This document shows positions 22,301-37,700 of a DNA stretch of 64,000 bases, one piece after another (the first letter of the stretch is position 1; every line of letters begins with the position of its first letter). Where the stretch lies: positions 27,782,499 through 27,846,498 of the forward strand of contig CM046846.1 of assembly GCA_025618425.1 (NCBI GenBank). The letters are read 5' to 3'. The DNA is from Heliocidaris tuberculata. Its lineage: Eukaryota; Echinodermata; Echinoidea; Camarodonta; Echinometridae. The notes beneath the pieces were generated by a model. It had not been told where the DNA came from and ran no database searches. It saw only the letters and a list, made by a program, of their open reading frames with translations. The translations under genes were made by a program, and so were the position numbers.

Positions 22301-22744
22301 TGTTAAGAAAATATACCAACCTTTTCTTAAAATTCATACATTACTTTAAGTAAAATTGGCTATTTGCAGAATGAATAAAGTATCAAACCCTTCAAATAAA
22401 TAAGCTAATAAATTAAATAAAGAAAAATCATTTGGAACCATACAATACTTCCATAGAGTATATTGATGTGCATTGTGTAACTTACTGTACTCTAATAAAT
22501 TCATATGGTCATTGTCTAATTAATCTTTACACAAACTAAAAACTGTAAGGCCCACATAAGAGACTTCAAAAGTATTGGATGATAAATGAACATCAAATCT
22601 AATATAAGAGAGTGTCAGTGCAGAAAATAACTCAATTATTCTATTACTCTTGAAACATCTTTGCTACATAAACTGTTCATGTTCATACGATGTGTCTTCC
22701 GATCTGTCTGTTGTGTTCTTATCACTGGTGTCCAGCGACTTCAG

Positions 22745-25700
22745 CTAATCCTCCGGAGAATGAATGCTGAAGTTTGGATCATGGTTAGCACAGAACCTTT
22801 GCAGTTGCTCCTGGAACTGCTGCATACGAAGGTCATTCTGAAAAGGTTGTAAAAAAGATTTTTTTTTATCCCAACGAATAGCAAATACATGATGAATTGC
22901 ATAATCAACTCATAGGCCAGATCACACATGATAAAAAGGTTCTGAACTAGCAACAGTATCATAACAGTGTCAAATTTGGTCAAGAGGCTTTTATAAAAAA
23001 AAATCATATGAAAGACATTTCTGTCATAAAAGCAATTGAAACACGTGACTGATTGCATGGAGTTTCAGTAATTTTAATTGTCATCTTGCAACCTACAGCA
23101 GGATCAATAGCACAGAAACAATGATTGCTGCAATCTATTTTTTCTTTGCAAATATGAATAAACTAGACGAAGAAATTATCTAAACCAAAGCCAGGTGGGG
23201 GGGGGGGGGGGGGGGGGGGAGGGAGTTCACTGGTGTCCACAACAAAGGATAAGACCTTTTCCATGAAAACCAATGAAAAAACACACATTCTTTCTAGATT
23301 TCAGCTCAAAGATAAGTGTTTTTAGATAGGAAGGAAATTAAAGTCAATCTTACCTCTGGACCTAGATAGGTACTAATGTTGCTGTCTCTGAAGTGGGGGC
23401 TGGGATGCACATTGAGTGTAGAGTAACCTGGAATAAATGATCATAAGAATAATTTTACTGCTGTTACAGAAAAATGGGATTACACTTAGAGGTGATCTGA
23501 ATAGGACTTCATGAAATTTGTGCGAAAATAAAAACACACAAATATTTTTGTTTATGTATTATTTTGCCCATGAGTCTAGCGCGTCGGCGAAATTAAAAAC
23601 ACATGAAATTCACCTTACTTGGCCGAGCTTGAAAAAAATTAATTGCGTGAAAATTTCCACCTTTACAGTACCAGCCATGTTCTATTTTGGTCATGACTAC
23701 CAGCTCCATTTTCTCCCTTTTGTTGTTTGGGTATTTCATACTTTCTTTCAGATTTCTGTCAGCAAATATTATTCATTTGTAGTCTTGAACATTCATTGTA
23801 AATTTTGCTAAATCCTGTGAGGATCAAATTGTTATTCACTACTGCAACTCAAGACTACAATTTAATTGGATTTCTGTGAAGCTAATATAACAATTATACT
23901 GCTTATTATTATCAAAGAGAAGACTTACCAAATCTGGCAGTGATGGACTCCTCATAGAGCATGATAGCTAGTGTGGCATCATCCTCTGTCACATCTTTAC
24001 GAAGGCACAACTTGGCATGGGCAGCTGCCATACTGGTTCTGATGTCCATTGAACATAGGGAAAGGAAGAAATAACTACAGGAATTTAGAAACTGGTCAAG
24101 GGACACAAATCTTACAAACAGTTGCTAGCATCAGTGTCTATATCTAATCTTAACAAAGATAACTGTCTATATTTTCTATTTTCTTTTCTCTAACTTTTGC
24201 ATGTAAAAAAAAACAACACCTTGTTTAACATATTTTACTAAGAGATCAATCTTGGCATGTGACTTTACATTCCGCATAAAGGAATTCCTTCTGCTCTTCA
24301 CAAACATCTTTCAATACTCTTCACTCCAGTTATAACAACAGGTTCTCATGATCACTAATATTACACTATTATTTTTAAGAGATATCTCATATCCCTGCTC
24401 TTAATATAGCAAGTGATCTGTATAAAACTCCAATACTGTATGAACATGTAATCGGTGCTCACTGATATTTTAACATCCACTGCTATAGTCCAGGAGCAAA
24501 ACAAACAAACATACATACATACATACAAACAAACATTAACTTACAGAGTCTTGAGGGCTGGAGGGGGGAATGGAGTACCCCTTACACCAGATGATCTCAC
24601 CCGTCTACTCCCTACAAAGTACCCCTTGATGAGTTGCTGGGCTGCTTTGGTGAGTTCTGCAGGCTGCTGACTTGCAAGCTCAATGAACTGGGGATGATTG
24701 CAAAGATCTTATTTTCAGAGCGTGTGCAGCTAGAGTTTGTAAGCATCACCTCTTTTCTTATAAAAATATAAGAATTTTTATGAGCCAAACTGGTCATGAA
24801 GTTCAGAAAATAAAGTGAGTACCATACTTTAAAACCTGATACATTTGTGACCTAAAACTTTGTTGAATTGGTAACGGCAGGCATTACAGATATATATTTT
24901 TGATGGTATATCAAATAACTACTTGATCTTCAGTATATTAAAATTCCATAGAATTTGAAGCAATAAGAAGGCAGCTATTTAATAAAGAGCATGTATCATA
25001 TATTTCAAATTTTCAATATAACACTGAAAGACACAATTCCAGGTTTAAACCTCATGAACATTACAACTATTGTATAAGTCAGTGTTTCATAAGCTGCAAT
25101 GAGAATTCAAACAAATAACTGACTGTAATGTCAAATGGGCTTTATGCAAATAAGTAACTTTTAAGTTTACTCTAAATAATATGCCTACCCTAAAACAAAA
25201 ATATATATCGATTCAAACTCAACATCAAACGAAATGTGTACAATCAGTTAATCACTACCTCTCCACTTAAAGATAAGACTTTCTTGTACCTGTCTGAAGT
25301 CTTCATTTGTGATGACTTGATGCGGTTCTTCCTGTTTGACATTCATAGCACCAAGCAGAGCTTGATGGATTAGGCTAGCCTCCTTGAACTCATCCCATGT
25401 ACGGTCACAGTTGTCACACATCACAACCATGCCGAAGCCTCTGTAGGGGGTTACAAAAGAACATTTATTTTATGGTATACAGTCCACCATGTAAAAGTGA
25501 ATGAGTAAATAACTTCCTATGGTCACTGTTACCATTAATCACAACCATGCACAAACCTCTGTAGGGGGTTAAAAGAACAATCAGCTTATGGTATACAGTC
25601 TATTATGTAACATTGAATAGGTGAATAAGTCAACTACCATGTATGGTCACTGTTATCACACATCCAAACCATGCTAAAACATATATTATAGTGAATGAAT

Positions 25701-28700
25701 ACATAGTAAATGAAAGATTGCCATCCCTATTATTTCAAAATCTACAAGGGGTAACTTTCACTACAATAAACACAACAAAATTTTGTCTAAATTAACATAT
25801 TTTAATGTTTTTTTAAGACAACCATGTGAATAAGAATGGCTCTGATGCACCAGGACTACAGCAGGTCATGAAATTATATATCAACTCATCACGAATTGTA
25901 AATAGGATACATATCAGATGTTTTGAAGGTTTACAGGTTACATGATACTATACAATCTATGATGATAAAGACAGCAGCATAACTTACTCTGGAATCTTAC
26001 TGGCATTGTCATCAATATCCTGAAAATTAAAAATAAATATTTGAAAAATAGAAGAGATGTTCATCACATAAAAGTCCAGATTATAAAACAGGAAACATTT
26101 CACTTTGAATGGACAAATATTAGATATATGACCAGTACATTTGTGACTTTTGTATGATTCATTAAATATTACCTCATTTGGCACAGAGAACACATCACGA
26201 CTCAAAAGAGCAGATGAATATACCATACACCACTGACCAATTGTAGTTCAACCTGTAAGTTATGCCTTTTTGGCCCAAGTGTCACTCACAAAAAATTTGC
26301 AAAATAGAGATAGTTATCAATGTTTTATTTGAATCTTGCACAATCCACTGTAAATGACAACAAAAGTTTAATTTGGTATCCTAAGCAAATGTCGACATAG
26401 CCAAGCTGGTGACTAAAATACAAAGCTAAGCAAAAGACCCTGTCCTACAGTATTCTTACCTGTGCTACAAAAAGATCTGCCTTGGGTCTCCTAACATCTG
26501 GACTACAGTAAGCCCACAATAGTGATTCAAGAGGCATAGTATATATCTGTAGAGGACCAGCATCTACAGTACGGGGAACGGTAAGGGTGATGACTCTGCT
26601 GTCAGTTGCTAGAGGGAGGAGGAAACATAACAACTAGATCACTTAAAATGTTGTTCAATTTAAAGTTCAAACTATTCATGCAGTGCTGAGTACACAAAGA
26701 GACAGACAGAGATAAGAATGCAAAAAAAAAGTAGAGCCATCAAAAATCAAAGAATGCACTTAGCTTGCCCTCCTGTTTTAATCAAAATGACATTAATTTT
26801 TTTTTGAAGAGCCTTTTTATGCTTGTTTTTAACATATATTTGACAGACAGACAAGTAAATGTGTGATTTGATGCTTGCTCTAATTGTCCACAATTTCAAT
26901 AAAAAATTATGTCACTTTGTGAATGTAGCCCATTGCTGCCCATATATTCAGCTGAATCTTTATCCTTTCATTTCGATGAAAAATTCTTCGTGATTAGTAC
27001 TTGAGTAACGTATAAACAAAATAATTCTTTTAAAATATATAGATAATGGTCAAATTGTTAGAAGTTTACCTGCTCTCAGTCTTTCCTTAGCATCTTTCTT
27101 CCATGGATCCAAGCTGCCCAGCAAACAGACTCCATGATTTGCCAGCACAACAGATCCAGCTGTGTATACAACAGAAATTTACAGCAATGTTTAGAAATCT
27201 TATTAAATTATACATTATTTTGTCAGGGAATATCATTTTTTATCATCCACGCATTAAGAAACAGTAGCAAGGTAATTTCAAATGTACACATTTTTAAATT
27301 CTTGTATACATTGTAATTTTCATGAAGTCAGTGTATTCATTACAAATAGCTAACATAAAAATCTTTCAATAAAATCAATGACTAAATGTAGAACATTCAG
27401 ATTTCTTTTAAAGTTAAAACTTACAACATACTAAATTCTCTATGATTGTCTTATTGAAATTCTTTTTGATTTTTTAGCTTTCCATTTGCAGGAAAAATAG
27501 CACAGGAGTATTTCACATATGACAGCAATTGACCTGACACTATAATGGTTATATCGAGGTTCCAGCATTTCATGAAAACAAAGTTCCTGATTTTTTTGTT
27601 GATTTTCCCTGATGGAGTTTGAAATTCAGGATCATTAAAGGAGGCATTTTTCACCTTAAGAAGCCACCATAGGCAATCATCTACTAGCTACAGCTACTTG
27701 GACACAAGATAAAATGTAAGAGAAGGACTACTTTCTTTCTGGACCAATGAAATTCTCCGATTTGAATGATATTTCTCCAATTCCCTGATATTTCCCTGAT
27801 GGGGGGGGGGGGGGGGGAATAATTTTCTAGGTTTGCCCCGATTTCCAGGATAGCTAGGAACCCTGTATATAAATCAGGAGGAACGTAACACTAATCTATG
27901 CCGATCAAGTGTGTCCTACCTTCTATGACACATGTTCCAGTCTGTGGATCTTTTTGGATGTGACCAAATAGAGGGGTAGAAGAGGAGTGTGATACCCGTT
28001 GCTTAGCAAAGGATGCTGCATGCATCATTAGCCTGTGAAGAACATTGGTATCCTTGCCAACAGCTAGAACATCAAGGATCTGAATGACAATAGGTATTGC
28101 AAAGACACATGTAATTAAAAAAAAACTTCATTTTCTACATCACTGATGAGGTTTAGATAAGTAGTGATTCATCATTTCAGAAGAGCAGTAAAATAAATTT
28201 GTTATAATAATGATTGCAAAGAGCCAAATCCACATAAAGCTTTGAAGTTATTACATATCCAACAAATCTGAACAAATCTTAAATAATTTTTCTCAAAATG
28301 TCATTTCACTGCAAGTAATGGATGTAACCTTTAATTTTTTTTTTCATTTATACTCAATAAAATTGGTGATCTTTCCTGGTCATCAAATATTTTTCACAAA
28401 AAAGACAGAAATTCTTCCATCTCAACTCACAAATAAAGAAAACTAAACATCAAGACCGACGGCTATCAAAATTGTTTGTACTAATAAAAAAACATACATT
28501 TTCAGAGTGTGTTGACTGCACAAGGCTCAGCAGAAGATGAAGTTTGAGTTTGTGGAAGGTACCATGTGGTGCTATGTCAGGGGCAAACAAATAGGCAAGG
28601 CTTGAGCTGAAACTCCAAGGAGAAGATGCACGGTCTGTGAGGACCAAAGAGAGTAAGATACAAAGACTTCATCAGAAGATAGAAAGAGTAGTACTAGCAC

Positions 28701-31700
28701 AATCAGAATTAGTTGTTCAGGAAACATACAAATGCTGTATAGATAAAGCCTGATTAAAAATTATAGCTACAATATTTTATCATTTAATCTGAAATAACAT
28801 AAAATCAGTGGAAATTAAAATAGACAGCAAGATCACCTGGGAATTTCCAGGTAAATATTGCAAATTTTCAACAGTAGAACATTCAAATTTAAGTAATAAT
28901 AAATTGATAAAAACCTGTTTCACAAAACACTAATTGGACAAATATTTCTATGAATATTTCTGAAGTTAAAAAGTACACAGCAAACACACATACCTGCATA
29001 AAGTTGATGAATCCTCTCTGGGATATTCTTTGGCATCAGTGGTATTGACTCCTGGTCAATCTAAGAGTAATCACATCAAAATAACATGTGAAAAGGATAC
29101 ATGTCAGGCTACAAAAAAATAGAAAATTAACACATTCTTGTTTATAAAATCTTTACCTGTGTTTGCTGACTAATAAAATACATTATGGACTGTCACAGTT
29201 GGTTTTTGTCATACATACAATGTATATGGAACATATAATCCAAACAACATGGCAGACTAGGGTTACTCTCCATAGTGAATAAAGAGTTAAACTGTTGAAC
29301 AAACTGAAAAAAATTTAAGGTGCAGTACTAATTGGTATATTTTTTGCAGACAAATGCTCAAAACTTAGACAATTCCTTGCTTCATTGAAAGATTTATTTG
29401 TTCAAATCTGCCATGAAAATAGGAGATCAGCAATACTTACCGACAAAATGTTGTTTGCCTGTCAATAAAACAACATAGAATAAGATTTTGATTAGATATG
29501 TAAAATGTTTAAAAAATTGTCATACTATATCATAATCAAGTGAACAGATCCTCACCTAATTTAACACCAAAAGAAATAATAAACAAGAAGAATCAAAACA
29601 ATAATAGTGTCACTTCATCTTTTTTTTCTTTCCCCCATTTTGTGAGGGGGGGGGGGGGGGGGTATTGTGTTAATCTACTCATTTCTAATTATTGACAGGA
29701 TTACATTGGTAATACTAACCTCAAATGCTAGAGACATCCTGGAACTAGAGTACTCCACAGCAGGAATCCCTACAACATTGAAACATCCACCAAGGAAGAC
29801 TGTGGGCATGAGATCATCTGAAAAATTGAACATCAGAAAATGATGATGAAGTATGAATAGAGCAACAAACTCTATATCCAAACTCGTCTCATAATTTTAC
29901 AAGAAAGAAAAGTGTCATTAACCCCCATCATCACACAAAATTACTAAAAAATCTACAATACCTGTATTCATAACCGACTATTACCAAGCCCCTAAATTGA
30001 CTTCATCGTGCTAATTTTTTTTTCAAATAAATCTGATTTCCTGATTGTGTGAAGAAAAAAAAAGACAAAAAGAAAAAAGAAACCTCTCAAACTTTGTAGA
30101 GGTCAGTGAAATTCAGTTTTCTACTTGGTTTGAAAATCTAAAAATCATCCCAGAATACTCTTCTTTTTTAAGGTAAACAAAAATTTCAAATGTGTAATTG
30201 TACAATATATTTGCTCACCTCTCACATACACTGTAATACATTGATGGTATTGGGGACATGAGGCAATGTAAAATGCATCCTTACATGCCATCTTCAGGAC
30301 AACTCTTTCTACATTGAAAGAATAAAATGAAGTACAAAATGTGTTACATGTAAAATGTAAATACAATACAAAATTATAGTTATAATGATAAACGTATATT
30401 AAACCCTCATATCTTCCACACTTGGTATTTAGGGCACTTTAAGGTCATATGACACATGCTTTGATAACTATTGCTCCAAAATCAATATCCTACACTACCC
30501 AAATACTTAAATTCAACCCTGGCCAAAACACTATACGTAACCCTAAACCTAATCTAAAACCCAATTTTAACCCTTACCCCATATAACTTTAAATGAAATA
30601 AAGCCCAGTGTGAACGTCGCCTGAGCATATATCAGAACACCAAATATAACTCGCTTTAGCTTTGTTATGATGACATTCATGGAATTACTTCCTACCGGGT
30701 TCTACACCGAGGTCATCTTGTCACAGAGCATTGAAACAGACCAATCAATCAGTTATGACAAATACATTTGACCTTTCACACACCAAGGTCACCAACTGGT
30801 ACATGTATATGTGCTGGCATGCCCTGTTTACTGCTTAGCAATGGCATTCAATGTAGTGTAACCTGTTAACCCTTTCAGGACAGGAATTATTTAAGGACTA
30901 AATTGATCACATTTTGTTCTTCAAATTGGTAACAATAATATTTTTCTTTTAGAGCTGCAATGGTTCTAATAAGATGTGATGTTTTTGAAAACAATATACA
31001 TGGTTGAAAATTTTGTTGAAAAGTTGAAAAAGTTGCCAATTTGGAATAAAAACAATGATTTTGAAGCTTTTGATTTGTTGCCAATTTAAGGATTTTGAAG
31101 CTTATTCTCCTTTTTAAAATGCCTGGCATCAAATGCAATATGGTCATGCAATAAAAATGAACATAGTGTATGTAGAAATTTTTGTTCTTTCTACTCATGC
31201 ATCTGGTATAATTTTTAGAGCTCTTAATCAAAAGTTATTAAGCCAAACCACAAAATGTGGTCAATTGTCTTGAAAGGGTTAAGTATCACTATAGAACTTC
31301 CCTAATTTATTTTTATTTCCTGCTTCAAGATTTATGAATTAAGCTCAAAGCATATCATACCTCCAAGAATTCTGCTATTAACATCTTCAACAAGCAAAGT
31401 GCCACAATAGAAGCAATGGAAATCATTCCTGACAAAAAAGAAAAAGAAATAAATAAGAAGAAGGAAAAAAATAATCATTACATGTATGATGGGGGGCCCC
31501 TTGTCTGCGCACCTAACATTTCACTTGAAATTGACAAGCTTTTCCTTTGGTATTCCTCTAATGACTGACCTCATTTTAATCCTCATATCCTAGAGAGTAA
31601 CTGTGCCGAAAATCTGATTAAAATTTGAATAAGAACAATTTCATTTTCACAAGAATAGGCGACGCTGTCATTTTGACACTAAAAAAGGGAAGGTTCCCTT

Positions 31701-34700
31701 GTCTGCGCACTCATTCACTTAACACGCAGTTCGGGATATTTTGCATGAAAGGTGGCATTTTCAAGGCATGTGAGTAAAAATGCATAAAATAGACGTTCTT
31801 CGCCAGTTTTTCCTCATTTTTTTGCTGATACGTATCACTAAAATTGATATGAAGATGACTGTGTTCATTGCGTCTTTTGTGATGTTAGAATTGCGCAGTT
31901 ACGCGTATGCGCAGACATGGGGCACCAAACCATACACATAATTCAGAATTCTGAATTCATTTAGCAAATATCATGTATTTGAAGAAATTAACATTCAGTG
32001 TAAATTCTTTTGGACTCTGTGTGAGATTTATACATTTCGTTTCATTACTCAAACTTAAAAAGACTACTTCTTGATTGCGATCTTGTACACATCTGTTTCA
32101 TGATTTTTAATAGCACGGTACATGTATTAACCTTGCATCCTGTCAGTGGTGTAGCTGAGGGGAGCCATCAAATGGCGGGGGGGGGGGGGGGGGGGGGGGG
32201 GGGAGAAAGAGAAAGGAAGGAAGGGGAAAGGAAATGTGAAAAGAAGATGCTATAATACCCTTCCCAACCCCCACCCCCCATCACTGGCCATGCTCATTTG
32301 CATTTCATTCATCAAGTAAGGCTAGTACATCCCCCTCTCCCCCCCCCCCCAATGATGTCGGTGCCCCCTCAATGTCTGTACCCATGCTATGCCACTATAC
32401 ATGTATCCTGTCATGTGCTATGAAGGATATAGATGTAGCATAAGTTGATAATTACCTGACAGTCTGTGCTTCCTTGGCTCCAGCAATGTGTAATCTAACA
32501 TATGTGTTTTCATCTGATCCAAAGCATTCAGAAATAGGACATTTATATTTGGCACATCGACTGTAAAATAATAATAAAACAAAACAAAACAAAACAGATA
32601 ATAATAATAATAATACAATAATAATAATATCGAATATTTAGGGGAGCTAAAAACAGAAAGTACCATAGTGATTACAAAATTAAGATTTGAAGAGAAAAGA
32701 CAACAGCAACAGCAAAAAAGACAGACTCAAAAAGAAAAAGATCACATAAGAATATTATATTACTGGGGGAAGAAATATGTTTTGAGGGATCTTTTGAAAG
32801 TGGCAAGACAGGTTATTTCTCTAAAGCAGAGTTGAATTTTGTTCCACGTTTTTTGATGTGGTCACTGAGAAACGTTTTTCAGTTGATGAGAGTCTGGATT
32901 TGGGAGTAATGAGCTTACGTTTGTCAGTTGTTGAGTGAAGACTGCGAGATGGTGCATATATTTTGAGTGATATAGTAATGACTAGTTATTTGTGTCTTCA
33001 TTGAAGAAATGTTGCTTAAATGTTGATTTTAAGGTTTCTAACTTTACTGAGATCATATCTCATCCAAGATCTTCAGGGAAAGGGCATCTTATATTTGGCA
33101 ATCACCTTTCAAAACAAATTTATGTCTTTATTGAAGAAAGGTTTAAAAAATGTGAGTAATGAGATTTCTCTTTTTGATATCAGCAGATTTGATGTGCAGT
33201 ATGAAAGAGATTCAATATATAATTGGCACATCCTCTGTCAAAATAAAAACAGGATGTCAAGCTATTTTAAGTCTTTCTTGAAGGCAGATCCAAATATAAG
33301 GTTTCATGCTTTCAAATGAATCACTAAGAAATGTCATGTCATGGGCAATTCACAAGTTTATAAAATCATGAAGGAAGTTAGATTTGGAGAATATGTGCTT
33401 ATTTTCCTGTTATCATCATATCTCAAGCTCTTTTGAAGTGTTGCAAGATTATTCAAGCTAAAAGGGAAAAAAGGGAAGCTATCATTTTCTAAAACAAACA
33501 ACAGTTAACTTGGATGATAAAAAGAAAGTATATTGTAAATAAAAATACATTTATGAAGTGTATATTTAGATCAGTTTATCACAAAAGGTATGTCTACACA
33601 TAAACTATTAGAAAATGCTTATTCACTAGAGAAACATTGTAAAAATACATGGTAACATAAGAATATAACTTACGTATATTTTGAAGGAGAAGTCATACTA
33701 CATACCACACCTACAAACTGGTAAAAGCGGGATGTAAACTTGGATGCAAAGAAATCTCTTGGTCGCAGTATGAAGCTGTGTTCAAAGAGAATTCAACATT
33801 ACCATAAACTGAGAGGGAATAGTTTCATATCCCTCAATATTTAGATAACCCCCTCAGGAATCTTTGAAATATTATAAATACCAACAGGGATAAAAAAAAA
33901 CTATGGAGGAGATATGAATGATTTAGCTCTAAAATCTCAAAAAGAGCTCTGGAAAAACACTAAAAATACAAACGATTTAACAGAAGACATAAAATTTATT
34001 ATTAAAAAAATAGCCCCAGGACCTCATGTGAACTATAAAAGTTTTTTCTTTCACTGATGGACATACATGCACTTCAAACAGATTAATAGAAAACATGACC
34101 TTTTCTCCAAGACATGTTCATTCCATTTTTATTGAAAGTAGCAAAATTATTATTTTTTTTGGTGGGGGGGGGGGGGGGGAGGCTGAAGTTGATTCACTAA
34201 TGTAAGTAGTGATTGCACAAATAAGATAATTAACCAAGACCCAACAACATATTTCATTCTTTTACTATTAGTCAATTCAAAGTCAACTTTTAGTAAAGAA
34301 AATAAACAAAGGCAAGGTAAATGGAGACAATATGCAACATAACAATTTGGTGAAGAAGAAGAAAAAGAAGAAGAATGAAAAAATAGAATGAATCTACCAT
34401 ACCTATGGAGTGAAGGTAAGCCGCTGAGCCTGATATTACAGTGGATCTGAGTTGGCTTGATGCTCTTTGGAATGACTCCAAGTGTGTGTGATGCGGTGAA
34501 ACATATCTACATCAAAAAATCAATATAAACATACAGTTTTTTAAAAAAGAATTACATATAATCAAAGACATTACATTTTGTTAGAACCATGTAGCACTAA
34601 ATGAAAAATATTAATGTTGCCAATTTGAAGGACAAAATGTGATCAATTTACCCCTTAAATAATTCCTGTCCTGAAAGGGTTAATGCTAGAGGTAATTAAA

Positions 34701-37700
34701 ATGCATGCCTTATTTTATTCAGCTGAGGATAGGCTTTTTGAAAGTGCATTCCTAATTTTATTCAGCCCAGGATAGGCATTTGTACTCAAAAAGATTTCAG
34801 GTGTAAAAATGCAAATTAAGTCTGGCAATGCTTCTTGTACTGAGCATGTAGTAAAGGGTATACTTGGGGCAGACACACCCACCCAGCCAGCTTACTGGTC
34901 TAGAGAAGAAGGATCTGCCTCTGGCAGGGCATTTTCAGCAGTTTTATTTCATCTTGGTTTGTGAAACAGCACCATCGGTGAGTTGACTTTGCAATTTTTG
35001 AAAGTTATAAGACTATATAAGAGTGAAGAAGTATGTGTGCATGAAACACAAGTTTATGCAGCACTTTGTTATGATTTGATGTATGATACTTTAGAAACAA
35101 TGTATGAAATGTTTTTTAATTTATTGATAGTTTATTTGATCTGGAACGTCTTAGAATTTCAGCTTTTTATTAGAACTTAGGAAGATTTAAGATTTAAAGA
35201 GTGTTGTAGAACAATATACAGAATGTGAAGGGATCTTTATAGCTTAGCTGCACTGTTTCATGTACGAGATAAAAACTTTGTAAATTAATGAAAGAACCGC
35301 ATAGTGGAGTGTTTTTGTGGACTTATTTCATTTAGAAGGCACTTAATCTGGAGCAAGTGTGTAGAATTCTGTCAGGCAAGGTTGCGAGCGAGGTCCTTGT
35401 CATTTTTCATCTGAATGAACTTATGGAGAGAGAAAGAACTTCACGCAGTGATGTATAAATTTGATTACTCTGCGTTCATTACGGATGGCATGTTTATAGA
35501 CTGAGCGCATTAATGCTCACAAGGGATGTCCTGGCTATCGAAGAGTGGTTTGTATGCACGCAGTTCAAGAATGAGATGTTAGTTTCTCAGTGTTTATTTT
35601 TATGTTGAAGTGTGAACAAGATAGGCTGAGTAGAAATGTTGTTTGGTAGAGTCATTTAGGGATCAGGGTGTTTGTGCATAAAAAGTTGTGTTTAATCGCA
35701 ACTCAAAAAAATTAAACTGACTCCTAAGTCAATAGTCAATACAGGCAGTGACGGATCTACATAGGGGGAAACCGGCCCGTGCCCCCTCTTTTGAAACCTA
35801 ACTGGCATACCTTAAGTACACAATGAAAAAAAATTGCAACCTTAATTGTGTACTTTTCCGGCTCTGTGCCCCCTCTTTTACAAAATCCTGGATCTGCCCC
35901 TGAATACGGGACTCATGTTGAAAGTGTAAAACTACATGGAGTGAAATTGAAGTTTAAGTTTCAGAGCTGAAATAGAAGCATCTTGAGTTGAGACTTGCAG
36001 AAAGAAACCAGGAGTTCATGTTATTGCGAGTTTATATTTAATCTTCATTGAATCCGATAAATAAGCAAATGGTTTGCATTGGTAAATGGCTAGTTGTGAA
36101 ATTTCTTATCATTTAGTCATACCCATGTGACATATATTTATCATAAAATTCATAAAATGCACATGTTAAAATAATCTGATCTGAATCTAAACAACACACA
36201 AGTATAATTCCTGTCTTTCATAGCTTAAAGGGTACAAATCATCAAAATATATTTTGCTCTGTATGTTAGAGGTTCTATGTCACTATAATATATTCAAAAT
36301 ATGGACTTCAAATATTACTTCTATAAAAAATATCGCAAGTTTAGGTACACTCTCAATAAACGTAAAAGCGTCTTGTGAGTAGACTATTCAATGCACCTGT
36401 ACGTTTGTCGCAAAGAATAGGGACTGCGCAGAACCCAAGTGGCAGTCGGGTTCCGCACGCTTTTTCATGTTATCCTTTAATTCCTTCATACTGTTGACCT
36501 ATAGAGTGCTAGATAAAGTTCTTTGAGGTCGATTTTTATACTTTCTAGCTGTACATGAATTACTTTTTATAGGTGATTGGTACACTTTGAAAAAAATATA
36601 ATAAAACTTACTTCACATCTAAAGGAGATTCAAAAAGTGACTTGAGAAACTGTGAAGGTTGTAGAAAACAATATAATATTAATTACAAAAATGAACAGTA
36701 ATATCTAAAATGGAACCATCTTTTTCAAAGGTGTACTTACTTCCTGAAATAGTGTGTATGCATCTGATGGCTTGCATGTAACCATGTTTGCGAGTTCCGC
36801 TGTTATGAAATGAACAATAAAAATAAAGATAGAAAGTAATGTATCAATTTTTTTATATACAATACTGTTCAAGTGCACTTTGCAAAGATATTTTATCATG
36901 TATATGAAAGATATTGAAGGACTGGTAAAAGCTGGTAAAAGAAAATGTGGGTAATTGATTGCAAATTTTTAGAGTGGCTGTTGTGTGGGAAGCATTATGG
37001 CATCAATAAACAAAGGCTTGTATCTTTATTACAATGAATTAAAGAAGAGTACATTTTGACAAACTCATAAATGTACAATTCAGTGATTCTTTTCACAATC
37101 TCTTTTTGTCACATACATGTTACTGCTTTTGCTCATATTAAAATTATTGTTTACTTACCATCAACTTGGCATAATTCTTGGAGATCGACGAGGATAAGGA
37201 AGCTGTAAATTTGGACTTGTTTCTGTGAAAAAGAGCACAATGCATGGGTAAAAACATAAATGAAAATAAGGATAAGGATGAAATATTTGGGTTTTGTAGT
37301 TCTGTGATATAGTCATCATTTCATTTTTTTAAAAGACTTCTTACAGTATACTATTTGGAAAATGAATTTTGAGCATATTGGCAATGCATCCAATCAAGGA
37401 AATTCATTCCAACCTTTAGGGAATGACAGACTAATTGAGAGAATAATCTGACAAAATACACAGAAGAATTATGTTGCCATTAGGAATGGGTTATGGTGTA
37501 GCCTATGATAACCCAGGATTAAAATCACTCATTACCAGTTAAAAGACCAGTTTGACCTTGGGCAACATCATTTCATTATCTACCTTTACATGTACAAAAT
37601 AAGCATGCTTAATTCATGCTTATGCTATTCAAAAGCTTTTTTTTTAACAACAGGTCAAACATATAAAATTTACAAGTGGGACAAAATCTTGCAGGGCTAT

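Larger units (their letters stand above)
17593..22744. other. Gene-free stretch between the convergent EMC7 and MCMDC2 genes
   Basis: AT-rich DNA with short frames only (up to about 100 codons), none recognisable and none with splice or codon features of a gene. Contents that can be named are listed separately: a perfect hairpin at 18401, a partial TTAA MITE at 19074, an inverted repeat at 20771 and a minisatellite at 21953. Some of it may be 3' UTR of either gene. Confidence 0.55.
22838..30865. other. 3'-half MCMDC2 introns, general content
   Basis: Introns longer than 300 bases in this part (for example 22838-23353, 23428-23928, 25441-25987, 28080-28497, 29061-29440 and 30309-31360) are AT-rich without other genes. 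They contain three long guanine runs: 23197-23219, 27801-27817 and 29646-29662. Apart from the exon-edge duplication and the family B MITE described separately, I see no mobile element. Confidence 0.5.
34684..36740. other. Largest MCMDC2 intron (34507-36740), general content
   Basis: AT-rich with no coding exon that fits MCMDC2. It holds the partial family B MITE, a short remnant of the GTTGCGTTTA family near 35670-35720, the hAT MITE at 35746 and a TTAA-type element at 36225. Confidence 0.55.

Noticed and set aside
36603..36640. Possible extra MCMDC2 exon reading FLKSLFESPLDV with AG and GT edges
   Set aside because: Including it breaks the reading phase into the next exon; joining 36741 directly to 34506 is in phase and matches the vertebrate protein.
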